Below, one piece after another: positions 1-11,865 of a stretch of DNA of 64,000 nucleotides. The stretch is from Athripsodes cinereus. Its lineage: Eukaryota > Arthropoda > Insecta > Trichoptera > Leptoceridae. The stretch's first letter is position 1. The number at the start of each line of letters is the position of its first letter. The notes under the pieces are model-generated. The model saw only the letters and a list, made by a program, of their open reading frames with translations. It searched no databases and was not told where the DNA came from. The position numbers and the translations under genes were made by a program. Location of the stretch: NCBI GenBank assembly GCA_947579605.1, contig OX388329.1, forward strand, positions 25,314,299 to 25,378,298. Reading direction: 5' to 3'.

Positions 1-1740
1 AAGTTTTAAATTCAATAATACAAAACGGTTCCTTTTGTTTAACTTATCTAACATATTTATTTAATATTTTAATATCACTTCAGCGGCATACTGAAGAACG
101 GCATTTTGAAATTATTTATTAAAACATCCAATTTGCGATATTTGGTGAGAGCTTGATATCTGCATTTTGATAATTGTTCAGATAATTGTGAAAAAATTCT
201 TTCCAATAATACATACCTACATTTATATTTTCATTTGATCATATTTTGATAAATTACATAACTTATAAAAATTTAGAAATTCAGATAGTTTTATATTTAG
301 TTCAAATTTTTGAAACCAAACTTTGTTTTCGCTAGCCTGAAAATTTGCTTGAATATCAAGTTTTTCCTAATACCACGGATATAATTATGCTACCAACAAA
401 AATCTCAGATATTTTTTCAAAAATATCAACTACTTATATGTACTCTAATTTCCGGTTTCATAAAAATGCCAAATAATTTCAATTTTGAAAGCTTCTTTAA
501 CTTCCACGAGTTTCATGAAAATAAAGTTTAAGTCTTTAAAAATTATAAATTAAATTAAAACACTGTTTTATTCAACTAATAATAATTCTGCTAGGAATAA
601 AACAGTAATTAAAATTTAATTTTGTAATAATCTTTTATAATGCATTTCCACAAAGTAACACTAGAGAATAAAGAATATTCAAAAATGTCAGAATTAAAAT
701 TACAACATTCAAAAGTCCTCAGAGAAATTGTTTATTTGCTACGCCACGCTGCAACGATTATCAAGAAAATTTCTATAAACAACAGTTGCCAGGCGTTACT
801 GTACCTAAATATTTTATATAGTGACATCTGTTGTTCTGAAATTTGACTGATATAAGGTCTCTATACTCAATGTTAGATTACGAAACCCAAATGTCATTTA
901 ACTAAATAAAAATAACTTTATCTTTTATGAATCCGGGTGTTAGAGATATTGAGTAGGTACTTTTTTAAAATTTCTTAAGAATAACAAAGTTTCTAACTAT
1001 GTGTGCCATTCATGTATTTTTTTAAATAAGAATATTGATATTTTCAACGGCACTACGGATATTACAAAGTATTCTGTCGTGCTACCGAACTTAGCCGCTC
1101 TTTAACATACTTCACATTGATAATATCACGTAGGCGAAGCACTGAAGTAATGTTATGTACATAAATAAATAAATATTACGAAACACTGATCAATCTGAAA
1201 TACAAGCAATAAATTTTATTAATATATAAAAAAAGTTTTACGCAAATGTATTTTAATGTATTTTGACTGACGTTTATTCAGAGACGTGTAGATACCTACA
1301 TAAATCTAATAAGTATCTAACAATATTTATTTTTACGTTTGTAAGTCTGATTGATATAATCTCGATGAAGTCAATACTTAAGTTGTTATGTTATAAAATC
1401 TTTTGCATACTATTATCTTGATTATTTTGTTTCAGTAAGTCTAGAAGAAGTCTAGAAAAAACCCTTGCAATAAAATTGCTCTCTGTATATTGCCTGTAGT
1501 TAATATGGATGATATAAAATTACTTGTAATCAATGTGCAGTCGTTTTGTTAACTTTTTTCATCAGTTGAGGCACTTATTTGCACGGTCATGGATTGCATG
1601 AATATTTCTTTCAGTAGTGCTGGACCTCGATTTTGTTTCTAAGCATTCCTTCAATACCGTGGCCAATAGCTTGAAGGAGAGAAAGCATCGAAAATTTGCA
1701 CAACAAATCCAAAAACATGACTTAGGTATACATAATAAAA
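1..1740. other. AT-rich non-coding DNA
   Basis: I see no supportable gene here. Short open frames, such as one at 640-846, have AT-driven composition and no recognisable motif. Around 1465-1510 there is a short stretch (ATAAAATTGCTCTCTGTA) that resembles the 3' terminal motif also seen near 13783 and 44262, probably a retrotransposon end. Confidence 0.6.
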
Positions 1741-2064
1741 TTAATATGCCATCTTGATTTTGGATAACAAAAACTGTTTTAGAGATGGACATCATACATA
1801 TTTTGTTTCCGCACCACCATGTTTAGTCATCTACAAACTTAACATAGCTTATACAATATAATTATTGTGTCAATAATTGAGATGAAATGCAATACATAGT
1901 TCTTAATTAATATTCCTTCCTGATTTTGGAAAACAAAATCTGTTTTAGAGATGGACGTCACATTTTGTTACCTCACCACCATGTTTAGTCATCTACAAAC
2001 TTAACATAACTTATACACTATTATTATTATGTCAATAATTGAGACGAAACGCAATACATAAATA
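1741..2064. repeat. Two-copy tandem duplication, 166-bp unit
   Basis: The block 1741-1906 recurs at 1907-2064 with a shift of 166 bp. Both copies carry TTTTAGAGATGGAC, CACCACCATGTTTAGTCATC and GTCAATAATTGAGA in the same order. Scattered substitutions and small indels separate them, so the duplication is not recent. I see no coding content in it. Confidence 0.85.
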
Positions 2065-4900
2065 ATGACTCAAAACAATACATTTTTGTTCACTTTATGC
2101 AGCTTTGCATGTTGACTGAAGTCTTTAAATTTATGTCGTCCTTCGTTCTTCCACGATTATGTATAATACTTGTATGTTATATTATAGATTCGTCGTACGC
2201 ATTCGACTTGAGCCCTATAAATTTATGCAAAACGCTTCAATGCTAATGCGGCTACAAATTTATGTAACGAGTCTTAAGATATATTATTTTATGTTCATCT
2301 TTATTATATTTATTAAGTATTGTGGTGTTGTTTTACTCGGTCTCAATAAGGAATTAAACATCAAATTAACAATTTTATTAATTGTATCGGCATTAACTTT
2401 GTAACACTTCATTTCAAATTATCAAATAAAATAAATATTTATTATTTTTGTTTTATACTAATCAAATTAACAATTCATCTATATATCTATCTAATATAAT
2501 AAGTGATCATTGACGGTATTTATCATAATTTGGTTACTTATCTACATATAATTAGGTGTGTCTACGTTTTAATTATACTGTGTATGCTTTATATATCCCC
2601 GCTTGATTGGGGAACTGGCATCTAATTACTACACATAAGTTTTCTGTGAGTGTTATTTGCAAAAAAAAACTCTCGACGTTATATTGTCATTGTTGAAATA
2701 TATTTGACATTAATCAATAATGTGTGGATATTTTCTCTGTTAAAAAAGTTCTGAGTGAGAGAAAAGCAATTTGTTTTAAAAAACTTGGATTGATTTACAA
2801 AAAAATGACAGTAATGTTTAAAAAAATGACACTGCTAGTATTTTTTTTATAAATTAGGTGCATAAATGTTATAACCCAAAATACTCTCAAAAGATGCAAG
2901 TTTGAATAGAAAGTGTTGGTGTCTTTGTTGCTTGTGTAGAAGAGGTCATAAAGGATATATGAGGCCATTACTGGAAGAAAGACGACCCAACCAAACCCTT
3001 AGTTTTCAATACAACAGTTTTAAGCTTTTATACCTGGATGAATACGCAGCGAACATCACTGATACGAGTATAGCGGTGTTTGCAACGCCCGCCGGAGCTT
3101 CTCAAAATGTTTAGTATTGTAGACGCGTACAGATGATAGTTATATTCCTAAGCTTAACTAAATGTTAATGTTATCAATTATTTTCGAAAACACTAGAAAA
3201 AAATTTGCCCATGGCACAAAATTTATTTGTCTAGTTTAAATTGTTTATTTTCGTATATTGTTTTTATTGGGGAATAAAGACTTTTATTATTATTAATATT
3301 AGTACATAGCTCACTGATATGTATTTAAATACCTAGGATTTCCAAGAAATATACTGAACTGTACTCCCAAAGATTTTGCCACACTATGTGTTTATAATAA
3401 TGTCCATTATCTATGTAAACAAAAGATTTTTTTTGTAGCACCCGCAATCGCAAAATGGTCCCATCCGTCGGGCTGGAATGTTTTGCTTTGTCCTTTTGGA
3501 CGTGTATTCTTTTCCTTCATTTCTTTCTTTTTATTAACGTTGATTTCCCAACTTCCTGGTCTGGATATTCTCCGTCTAGGGTATCCGGAAATATTTTCCA
3601 TTATGATTTCTTAAAAACAGAAAAAATAGTGAGTAGTAAATAAATATATCAACACTCGCGGCACCACGGTTTGAGAATGAATGAAACTTCTACTAAGCGT
3701 AAACAAGGGTATTAGAAACTGGGGAAGGGGGGAGAGAAGATACTGGGTAGGGACGTTTCGCCAGAAAGAGATAGAACGTATTTATTTGATTATTTTTTTT
3801 TTATATAATTGATTAATATAAAAATATGATATATATTAAAAATATTCCTCGTGATAGCGCGCATACATTGCACGAAATTTTTTTTACCTACTTGGCGGGT
3901 TCGTCTTTCTTCCTCGAATCGACTCATATCAACATACATATTTACAAACAAGCTTAAATATTTATATGTTGATGTATTGTAGTTTATTTAGTACTTACTC
4001 AATAATAAGTAAGAATACAATAATATTATGATTGTATTGCAGTCCCAACATACGTTGCTATTCACCTTTATATTTTGAATTGTGACTACAAAGAACAGTA
4101 GTGTGCAAAAAATATTCGCTAGAGGCGCTTTACAACGACCATACAAAAGTGTACAAGTATTCTATATACTAACTACCATGCCTACTAATTTGAAAGTTAA
4201 TACTTATATTTTTTTTACAAAACATATCTACCTGAAATATTCAGGGATCATGTTATTATTATTTATCCACTCACAAGTGGTTTAAGAGCTTGCTCAAGAA
4301 AACTTTAGCAACTCTTAAAAAAGTATCCGAGATGTATAATTTTAATATTGCAAAAAGACACTATGTTTTTGATTCTAGTATCTCCTTATGTATGACAAAA
4401 AAAAAATTACTTAAATTTTTCCTTTACATTTTCAAAAAAAATCACTTCTAAGTCAATTAATTTTCAATATTCAAGCACAATGTGTAATACTATTTGTGCT
4501 TTAAGTGTACATTATACAAGTTGTCATGTCTTCAATACACCACAACACTGTTATTTTGTATTAAAAATCACAGTTCTACTTAACAATCTGAAAAATAACA
4601 GTGCTCAAAAAATTTCTTTCAGGACTAATTTATTTTTTTAGTGTAGGTATACAGTCTAAGCGTTGAATGAAAGATTTATTATTTTTGGTCTTGTACTTAT
4701 AAGAAATCTGTAATTTCATAATAATATTATCCATTCTTTTATGCAATATGAATGTTTAGGTGCATAGTATTGTCGTGAGTCGTGCGGGGTTTAAGATTAT
4801 ATTGTTAAAATATTTGCAAAAATATTGATTGATATTGTAGTTATTTTTAATTGTAACAATTTTCAACAATTTGAGTATAGTCATTATACTAACAAATTTA
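2065..4900. other. AT-rich non-coding DNA with one GC-richer patch
   Basis: No gene is supported. The frame 2902-3114 (+) would give 70 residues with a Cys-rich start (CWCLCCLCRRG) and an RPLLEERRPN stretch. The latter faintly recalls the N-terminal region of Harbinger-type transposases, but the match is too weak to call. The TTGGGGAATAAAGACTTTTA segment near 3267, followed by a TTA run, resembles the 3' end of a retrotransposed transcript. Confidence 0.5.
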
Positions 4901-4904
4901 TATA

Positions 4905-5100
4905 TAATGGTGATTGCCTGGTCATGTGGTAAGACGAGAAGATGGCAGATGGACTCCCAGAATTCTTGAATGGAGGAGGACAAAAGAAGCGCAGGAAGAC
5001 CCCAAAAAAGATGGGTCGACGATATTGTCCTGATGATGGGGAAACAGTGGTATCGTGTTGCTCGAGATAGGAAAGTGTTGAAAAATTTTGAAGAGGCATA
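4905..5100 (+). mobile_element. Non-LTR retrotransposon ORF2 C-terminal fragment, family LE
   Basis: Two adjoining frames give the typical end of a LINE ORF2. The first has PGHVVRREDGRWTPRILEW. After a frameshift near 4970 the second has SAGRPQKRWVDDI, then QWYRVARDRK and EEAY. The order GHV.R, GRP..RW.DDI, A.DR is the usual region after the reverse transcriptase domain. The copy is truncated upstream and runs into a (TTTTA)n tract. A second, more decayed copy lies at 6965-7205. This is a dead fragment, and the clade is unresolved. Confidence 0.8.
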
Positions 5101-5104
5101 TATA

Positions 5105-5144
5105 TTTTATTTTATTTTATTTTATTTTATTTTAATAAAATATA
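5105..5144. repeat. (TTTTA)n microsatellite
   Basis: About eight uninterrupted copies of TTTTA follow directly after the LE retrotransposon fragment. Confidence 0.95.
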
Positions 5145-5404
5145 CCACTGCCAGCTTGACAGTTGTTAAACCTAATTGCTGGACAGTGGACAACATATCA
5201 CAATCATGAACAAATAAGAATCTAAAATAACAACTAAAATAATAATTATATCTTAGTAATAAAAAAGAACTTACAATATGCTGTATAAACACTTCACAGT
5301 TTTCCCAAACACACTATTTAAAAAAACTATAAAACAAACTTAACTAAAAACATCGTCAAATTAAATACATCAATATGTAAAAAAAAATAACAATCACCAT
5401 AATT

Positions 5405-5475
5405 TTTCAGACCGAGTACAAGGCCACCACCCAATCAGAGCAGTGGAGAGAAAAGGGCTAGCAGTAAAAGTCATG
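5405..5475 (+). mobile_element. Possible displaced 3' tail of the LE retrotransposon
   Basis: The frame reads QSEQWREKGLAV, comparable to the IQQWRDEGLL-like end of the LE copy near 7165. It may be the end of the 4905-5100 copy separated by about 300 bp of inserted AT-rich DNA. The match is short, so the link is tentative. Confidence 0.35.
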
Positions 5476-6046
5476 AAAGAAAGTTTACCTTATAACAGAA
5501 TTGAATATTTTAATTGCCTTAGACGCGATGTTATTATAAATTTGATTGTATCTGTCTGTAAATAGGTTGATTTGGAATAATGTTATATGGCAACACTCAT
5601 TATGAATATGACAAAATAAATGGCAAATTCGTATTTCAATTTCAAAGGACGCAAATATCCGGAGGGTATTTCAACATTTCATTCATTCATTCATTCATCT
5701 GCGGTCTTTTCGATGGTACGGTGATAAAATTCAAATATCGTCCGCTAACCACCATGTCCGAATAAGCGTCCGTAGAATAACTATCGTACCTATGAAATTG
5801 TAATATTAACAATAATATGTGTACCTACAGATAACTATGCCTAACTGTTTGTTTGTTACTCGTACAATTTCACATAAATAAATACTCAATAATTTATCAT
5901 TGTGTTTTAATTTTTTGGAATATATTTTTACATCACTGACAGATGTCAAACGTAATTTTTGTGCATTCAAAATGCTATACTGCTATTGAAATATACATTT
6001 TTACTTTTAAACCTACTTAACGGCCAAATTTAAAATAACAAACAAT

Positions 6047-6102
6047 CTGCTGGTTAACCCACTCGTGGGATATGCCGTGATGGTATAGTAATAGTAGTAG
6101 TA
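6047..6102 (+). mobile_element. SINE-A 3' end fragment
   Basis: Contains CTGCTGGTTAACCCACTCGT followed by GGGATATGCCGTGATGGTAT and a GTA-rich tail, the last 55 bp or so of SINE-A. The body is missing. Confidence 0.85.
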
Positions 6103-6217
6103 GTCCTTTATTATTTTACTACTGTAGGTATTTGGAAATTATACCTATTTATATAAAATCATGAAAAATCTGCTTATAGTAATTTATATCAGCTTATGGC
6201 ATGGTTATAGAGCAGTT

Positions 6218-6600
6218 GTATTATTATTATTTGGATGATTTGTAAAGCGCCGTTTTGTGAAAAAAATCCACCTCAAGGGCGCTCTTTGCTAACTAAGGTT
6301 GTGCCTGGATTATTCCGTGAGATTTCTTGAATAGATAAGTCTTCAGTTGGTTCTTGAAACGAGATATGCCCTGCGTTTCTCTGATTATTTGTGGAAGCCT
6401 GTTCCAGACTACAGGTGCAGATATTGCAAAAGCACGCTCCACGTACACTGGTTTCGATACAGTACTGGTCACCTCCAATTTAGTTGTAATATCTTGACAA
6501 GACCTAAATGTTGTCTGTCTATGACTTAACGCCTGTCTACCGCAGAGTTCCATGATATATTCTGGGGCCATAGCATGAAGTGCCTTAAATAGGTACTGTT
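6218..6600 (-). mobile_element. CR1/L2-like LINE 3' end (family LD)
   Basis: On the minus strand a 92-codon frame (6293-6571) contains VYVERAFAISAPVVWNRLPQ, then SRFKNQLKTYLF and a stop. This is the conserved C-terminus of CR1/L2-type LINE ORF2. The downstream UTR carries GGCGCTTTACAAATCATCC and an (AAT)n tail at 6218-6233. The UTR end is shared with copies near 19.5, 22.2, 24.8 and 57.9 kb. The element is 5'-truncated and lacks the reverse transcriptase core. Confidence 0.85.
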
Positions 6601-6964
6601 AAACACACTTTAAATTAGACTCTCTCCGGACATCTGAGCCAGTGAAGAGATTGAAGGGTGGCAGATATGTGTGAAGAGCAATAGTAGTTGTAGTATGTGC
6701 AATAAAAATAAGTTAGGTACATCAAGTTATGACAAGCCCGTTAATCTTTAATTTTAAATGTATACAAAACAATGTAAAGTTCATTGTGATGAAAGTCTTT
6801 GGATGGATAAGTACAAAAATATCGAACAAAATTTAACTAATCCGTTAAAAATAATTAAATCAATAGTTACAATAAATTATAAAAAACAGCTGAAATACTT
6901 CCTTTTTTTCATTACAAGAGCGAGTAAAGAATAGCAAAAAGTGCTTGGTAAATATTTTGAGCTG

Positions 6965-7205
6965 TAGTGGCAATGGGTTGGTTAAATAGTTAGAAGAGAA
7001 GATGTCAGATGGACGCCTCATGGGAGGACAAGAGAAGTCTAGGAAGATTCTGAAAAGATGAGAGGATGATACTGTCAAGTGGCAGGAAAGATGTAGGTAC
7101 ATAGGTTCTTGTTGTTCAGAGTAGAAGAAAACGGAAAAGTTTTGAAGAATAAGCTTATGTATATCCAGCAATGGAGAGATGAGGGCTTACTGTAAGTTAG
7201 AAAGT
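6965..7205 (+). mobile_element. Decayed LE retrotransposon fragment
   Basis: A second copy of the LE family: AGAAGAGAAGATGTCAGATGG, then GGACAAGAGAAGTCTAGGAA and CAGCAATGGAGAGATGAGGG align in order with 4905-5100 and its tail. Many stops and indels make it older than the first copy. Confidence 0.65.
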
Positions 7206-7628
7206 ATCTACGTTAGTTATAATAAAATAATATGTAGGTATTATGAAAACAATCTACCAATGATATAAAACATAATATGGTATTTTATTATAATTTACTG
7301 AAGATGGACAAGCGAATAGATCCATATCTATCACCTCCACATAGCGGACGATTCTTTCTGATAGATGATAATAATAATAATATTATAATACTGTATAGCA
7401 TTTAATATGTTGAATGGTCTCGCTGTGTGATTTAGCAAAACGGAATACAATGCAAATGATTAACATATCAGCTTCTAACTATATTACGAACATTCTTAGT
7501 TATATAAGAACTTTAAAACAACAGCATAAAGTTTAATATGCAGTGCTACTAGTTTTATATCTGGCTATGCTAAGAAAAAATCATGAAATTGGCAAAAAAA
7601 TCATTTGTAGAATAAGTATCTTATTTTT
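7206..7628. other. AT-rich spacer
   Basis: Nothing recognisable beyond short AAT runs near 7365. Confidence 0.5.
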
Positions 7629-7788
7629 GGATGGATAAAATAAGCGTTACTTTCTACTATAGCTTAAATAATAACGAGAGAGAAGTCTTTCGACTTCTTG
7701 ATTTACAATGACCTTAGAAGTCGAATGAAGTCTCGTGATTGTTTAAACTATATTAGAATGAAACGCTTGTTTCTATTTATCCAATTCT
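7629..7788. mobile_element. MITE family M1, fold-back copy
   Basis: Left arm GGATGGATAAAATAAGCG through GAGAGAGAAGTCTTTCGACT is mirrored by the right arm, whose reverse complement reads GGATAAATAGAAACAAGCG and then ATATAGTTTAAACAATC. The arms are about 70 bp and roughly 80% similar by eye. Copies at 32001-32376 and 48411-48680 share GTTTYRTTCTACTAT and the GAGAGA-GTCTTTCG block. Non-autonomous; superfamily unresolved. Confidence 0.7.
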
Positions 7789-8289
7789 GGATTTCGACTT
7801 CTTGTACACCAACACAATAAATAAAACTACAAGTTTTTAATAAATTTTCCCGTAATTATTAGTAAAACATATTATTTTTACATGTAGGTACATATTATCA
7901 ATTTATTTCTAGATGGTAGTCTGGCTTTAAATGTTAATTGCAAAACATTAACGCAAAATAAGATGAAACTGTATCCTCATTTTAATGTTTATTCAATTAA
8001 ATGCTATTAAAATATCAAATGTTTGGAAAAGGCGAAAGAAATGGTCAACTTGCCATGTAAAATTCTACGTGTGGCATTTTTAAAATTGCAATATTTTGTC
8101 AATATGTTTATTCGAAACATGCCAAAACTGAACTTCATTATCCTAAAGGCTGCTCGATGACTTTGTACGTTGATTATTTTTAATATTGATATATGTATTT
8201 ATTGGAAAACTTTTTATTATCAATGTAGAGTTCAGAATAAAAAAATAAATAATATAAAGAATCAAAAATAGTTTATGACAGCTCTCGGT
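7789..8289. other. AT-rich spacer
   Basis: No gene or repeat recognised. Confidence 0.5.
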
Positions 8290-8505
8290 GTGAAAAAGAT
8301 CTTTTCCAAACTTTTCTATTAGTTTTCTAGCGTCCTGTTATCGTTCAAATAAAAATATTTTACATATTAAATTCAGCGATGAGGTTTGAAATCCATTCTG
8401 AATGTCTATATTTATACAAAGACGATAGATAGCTTGTAAAGTTTAATACATGTAGCCGGTCTGCTAGCCACCCCTTTTGTAAGATACCCCGTAATGTTAT
8501 ATAAG
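8290..8505 (+). mobile_element. Degenerate SINE-A copy
   Basis: Contains TTTTCTAGCGTCCTGTTATC, AAATTCAGCGATGAGGTTTG and GGTCTGCTAGCCACCCCTTT in SINE-A order. It is strongly mutated and lacks a GTA tail. Confidence 0.8.
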
Positions 8506-8815
8506 CTTGACTTCTCAAATTCACGGTATTTATCAGAGACATTTAAACTTTGCTACATATTTATTTACGAATAAACTCTTGTATCTGTGTGAGGATAATG
8601 TTTATTATAATACAAAAACAATACAAATTAATTAAGCTATGTATAAAATAAGTAATTATCATAAAATAATAATAATACATACTTTCATACACAGAGATAT
8701 ATTATCTTTTATTTTTACGTCTTAATAAAAATTATTATTATTCACTAACAAACAATTTAAGTACTTATTTCTATAATAGGTATTATTTGTGTCTTGAACA
8801 TTTTGAAATAAATAC

Positions 8816-9061
8816 TACTACTTCTACACCATCACGGCATATCCCTCAAGTGGGGTAGCCAGCAGACCAGCTGTATGAAATAAACATACAAACCGTCTTC
8901 TCTGTGTCAACAAAAAAATAAGACAATCAGGATGGGTGGCAAACCTCATCGCTGAATTTGTGATTTAAAATGTCTTTATTTTTTCTAACACCTGCCTTTT
9001 ACAGGACACTCGAAAACTTACGGACGAGAGTGAGAGACCAAGGCTCGGTGCTCCACACGGC
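8816..9061 (-). mobile_element. Complete SINE-A with 13-bp target duplication
   Basis: On the minus strand the element starts CCGTGTGGAGCACC, continues through GTAAGTTTTCGAGTGTCCTG, GTAAAAGGCAGGTGTT, GATGAGGTTTGCCACCCATC, CAGACTGCTGG-like sequence and GTGGGATATGCCGTGATGG-like sequence, and ends in GTA repeats. It is flanked on both sides by TTGAAATAAATAC (8803-8815 and 9062-9074), an exact 13-bp target-site duplication. With 56914-57164 this defines both ends of the family. The GTGTTCGAA segment may be a decayed pol III B box; no clear tRNA parent is visible. Confidence 0.92.
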
Positions 9062-9108
9062 TTGAAATAAATACCTAAACTGAAATAAAAAATAGATTCA
9101 AAGCTTTT

Positions 9109-9530
9109 CTTGTTTCTGGGAAAACCCGAAAAAAAATATTGTCTCCCACTCTTTTTTGCAAGTTTTCGAGTGTCCTGTAAAAGGCAGGAGTTCGAAAAAG
9201 TATAAATATTTTATATCTTAAAATCAGCGTTGAGGTTTGCCACCCATCCTGCAGGGTTACTCTTGACAAAATCTAAACACGATCTTATTCTAGTCTTGAT
9301 CTTGATCATACGGCGCACGAAGGGACTACGGTCAAAAACACCGCGCTACCGCTACTGCGCAATCGTTATGCGTGCATTTTTGGCCAATAGTCACTTCGTG
9401 CGTCGTATGATCAAGATCAAGACTAGATTAAGATCGTGTTTAAATTTTGTCAAGAGTAACCCTGCTGAATATCTTTTTAATTCACATGCAGTTGGCCTGC
9501 TGTCTACCCTCTTTGTGGTATATACCAGGT
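9109..9530 (+). mobile_element. SINE-A copy split by a MITE
   Basis: The left part (9109-9251) runs from CCCGAAAAAAAATATTGTCT through CCACCCATCCTG. The right part (9465-9530) resumes CTGAATATC and reaches the CCTGCTGTCTACCC region. The 213-bp insertion between them is the CAGGGTTAC element. SINE-A is therefore older than this insertion. Confidence 0.88.
9252..9464. mobile_element. CAGGGTTAC-ended MITE inserted in SINE-A
   Basis: The terminal inverted repeats start CAGGGTTACTCTTGACAAAA, and the inverted similarity extends about 75 bp, including AGTCTTGATCTTGATCATAC and its mirror. The host SINE gives the target duplication: CTG at 9249-9251 and again at 9465-9467, while intact SINE-A copies have a single CCTGAAT. 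A 3-bp duplication argues against hAT (8 bp) and mariner (TA). Related copies lie at 23689-23760 (half) and 51848-51968. The centre is GC-richer and holds no ORF of note. Confidence 0.88.
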
Positions 9531-9539
9531 TTGCTACCT

Positions 9540-10449
9540 AAACTGATTTTTTTTTGATTCGGAAAAGATAGCTTGTACTATTTGTTTATTGTATGCAAAT
9601 GTGAAAAATTCAAAAGAAACCTACTCAAAAACATTCAAATTCATTTATGAGTATGACAAAAGTAAAAGTATATACCTACAAAGACAGGAATTTATAGCAC
9701 TCAAATATCTTTATTTCTGTCATTGAGTGACTTGATGGAACTATGTAAAAAAATCACTAGACATATACCTATATCTCGTTCTTGTAATATAAAATATTGC
9801 GTGAACAACATTATGTGAAAGCGAGATGACTAGTATTATATTCACACTACTAACGAATTTTACCTGCTGTATTTAAGTACACATAATATTATCATGTACT
9901 ATAATTTTGTAGGCAAAAAATACATGGAGTTATAATAGTTCAAACGTTGTTTTTCCACCGATCAATTGTTAAGTATTTTAAAAATGTAATTAATTAATAA
10001 CACATTTCTAGTGTTAATTACCCGAATATAATTATGTAAAACGCTTTGTAAAACTAATATTAAGAATTGTACTAAATATTATGTATGTAAACGTATTTAT
10101 TATAAGTAATAAGTAGTAGTATAGGTATACCTAACTTATTACATTAAACTGTAGGCTATTATTTTAAGTTAGTGTTTTTTAATATGGGTACGCTATTATA
10201 CAGGGCTGAGTAAGTATCATTTTGAATATTTAAAGTGTCATGTATTAAGAAAATATATTAACATATTTTTCGTCGATACCTAGGTATAAAATGATTTTAA
10301 GGAAACTTAGGCGTTGTAGAATTATAATTATGTATATCTCGGCTCTGTCAACTTATGCGACTATGAAAGTTGGATATTGGGTTCGGTCACATTCATGATG
10401 AAAGATATTTTTATTTTTTATTTATTTTATTTTTTCGGCGCGACTCTCA
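9540..10449. other. AT-rich non-coding DNA
   Basis: No gene or mobile element recognised. Confidence 0.5.
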
Positions 10450-10735
10450 ACGATTTGCAGTCAGCGCGCTTTGCGATATTTCGGGCACATTGCAAGAAGA
10501 GAGCATGACAACCTAGAAAAAGTGATTATGACTGGGGTTGTAGAAGGGAGGAGAGGAAGGGGCAGAGTGCCAATAAGATGGAGCGACCAAATTAAGGAGA
10601 CCACACAGAGCTCACTTCACGGGGCCTTACACATGGCAGAGGATCGCTCAACATGGAGACAGATAGTCTACAGAACGAGGCATGATGGTCACGATCCTCA
10701 GGATTGAGGGACCGACAGAAATGATGATTTATTTT
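10450..10735 (+). mobile_element. LINE ORF2 C-terminal fragment (family LC)
   Basis: The frame 10471-10707 encodes RYFGHIARREHDNLEKVIM, then VEGRRGRGRVPIRWSDQI, AEDRSTWRQIVYRTRHDGHD and a stop. This is the usual C-terminal tail of a LINE ORF2 (FGH..RRE, GRRGRGR.P.RW.DQI, A.DR..WR..V). It is one uninterrupted 78-codon frame, so this stub is relatively young, but all upstream domains are missing. A short UTR ends near GATGATTTATTTTATG. Confidence 0.88.
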
Positions 10736-10769
10736 ATGTTATTTCAATAAACGGCGTCAGCCTTTTACA

Positions 10770-10925
10770 TACATATATCTTCTTCCCCTTGTCCTAGTTG
10801 GGTCGGGGGCCCATTGCGCCTAGGTACCTCCTCGAGAGATCCCTGTCTACCGCTCCTTCCAAGACCTCTGGCCACTCCAAACCAAACCTTTCAACACATA
10901 CGTTCGATATCTTGACACAAGTTCG
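10770..10925. repeat. Dispersed repeat D, copy 1
   Basis: Shares TCCTAGTTGGGTCGGGGGCC, CATTGCGCCTAGGTACCTCC and CCTCTGGCCACTCCAAACCA with 37290-37440. GC-rich relative to its surroundings; probably the 3' region of a LINE on the minus strand, but no ORF shows this. Confidence 0.8.
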
Positions 10926-11865
10926 CCTTAAACATGTACACAAATATATGACAGACATATAAAGTACATTTTAAAGGTCTCTCCAGTTATTGTGCAATTG
11001 GTTCTGTAATGAAGAGATATCTAGCTCCGATTTTATAGAAAAATATAAAAAATAAATCGTTTTAATAATACCTACCATCATAGTATTACTCGCATGTGGG
11101 ATAGCCATAGCGAATCAAATGCATGTCACAAACATACAAGTCAAACTCTGCGTGCTAATAGAAGTTACTAAATTTAGAATTTAGGATACACTCGTATTAC
11201 GTTTCTCAAGTTAAATGACTCATCATTTAACTTGAGAAACATAGGTCTCTCGAAAATTAACACAAATTAGTTGAAGACCCATTCTTCGCCAGATACTGTA
11301 CGGTAGTTACATAATATATAACCTTTGCTGCTACGGTTTCGCTAGAAAAATAAAAATGACATAGTTTATTATCATAAACTTTGCTGGTTTGTCTTTATTT
11401 TAATATCCAGTGTGGCCTAATGGCTTAATAGCTCTTAATTATTTATTTTATTTTTAATAATGCTAGTCTAATATTTAGATTATAAATCAGTATCCATTTT
11501 CAAAGCTGTTGTATCGATTGAAAAGTATAAACAGTTTATAATGTATATATTTAAAGGTAATTTTAAAAGCAGCCCTGTTTTAATTACAACATATAGCAAA
11601 GATTCATATCTTTATGTAACGGACAAAATATTAACAAAATCTATAGCCCCGTCTATTTAATAATATTTTCAATTAGAATTTTAATGAAATGTTAAATTAC
11701 ACACTGTACTGCGTTATTAACATTTCTGTAATAAAATAGGGATGACGAGTACTTTTTTAACTCCATTGTTATTAAAATATACTTTATATGCTGAAATTTT
11801 TTATAATATTTTTTTAAATCACAATACACAGAGAATTTAAGGTAATTTCACAATTTCTACAGTAT
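10926..11865. other. AT-rich non-coding DNA
   Basis: Apart from the perfect hairpin at 11201-11240, nothing recognised. Confidence 0.5.
11201..11240. repeat. Perfect 18-bp hairpin, 4-nt loop
   Basis: GTTTCTCAAGTTAAATGA (11201-11218), loop CTCA, then its exact reverse complement (11223-11240). It is not part of any repeat family recognised here. Confidence 0.95.

Noticed and set aside
2902..3114. 70-codon frame with RRGHKGYMRPLLEER, considered as a Harbinger-type transposase start
   Set aside because: Only a few residues resemble the family, no downstream nuclease motif exists, and no terminal repeats were found around it.
5105..5144. Retrotransposon poly(A) tail
   Set aside because: It is a regular (TTTTA)n microsatellite. 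Family LE continues in the 7-kb copy beyond the equivalent point, so this is more likely expansion or insertion within the element.
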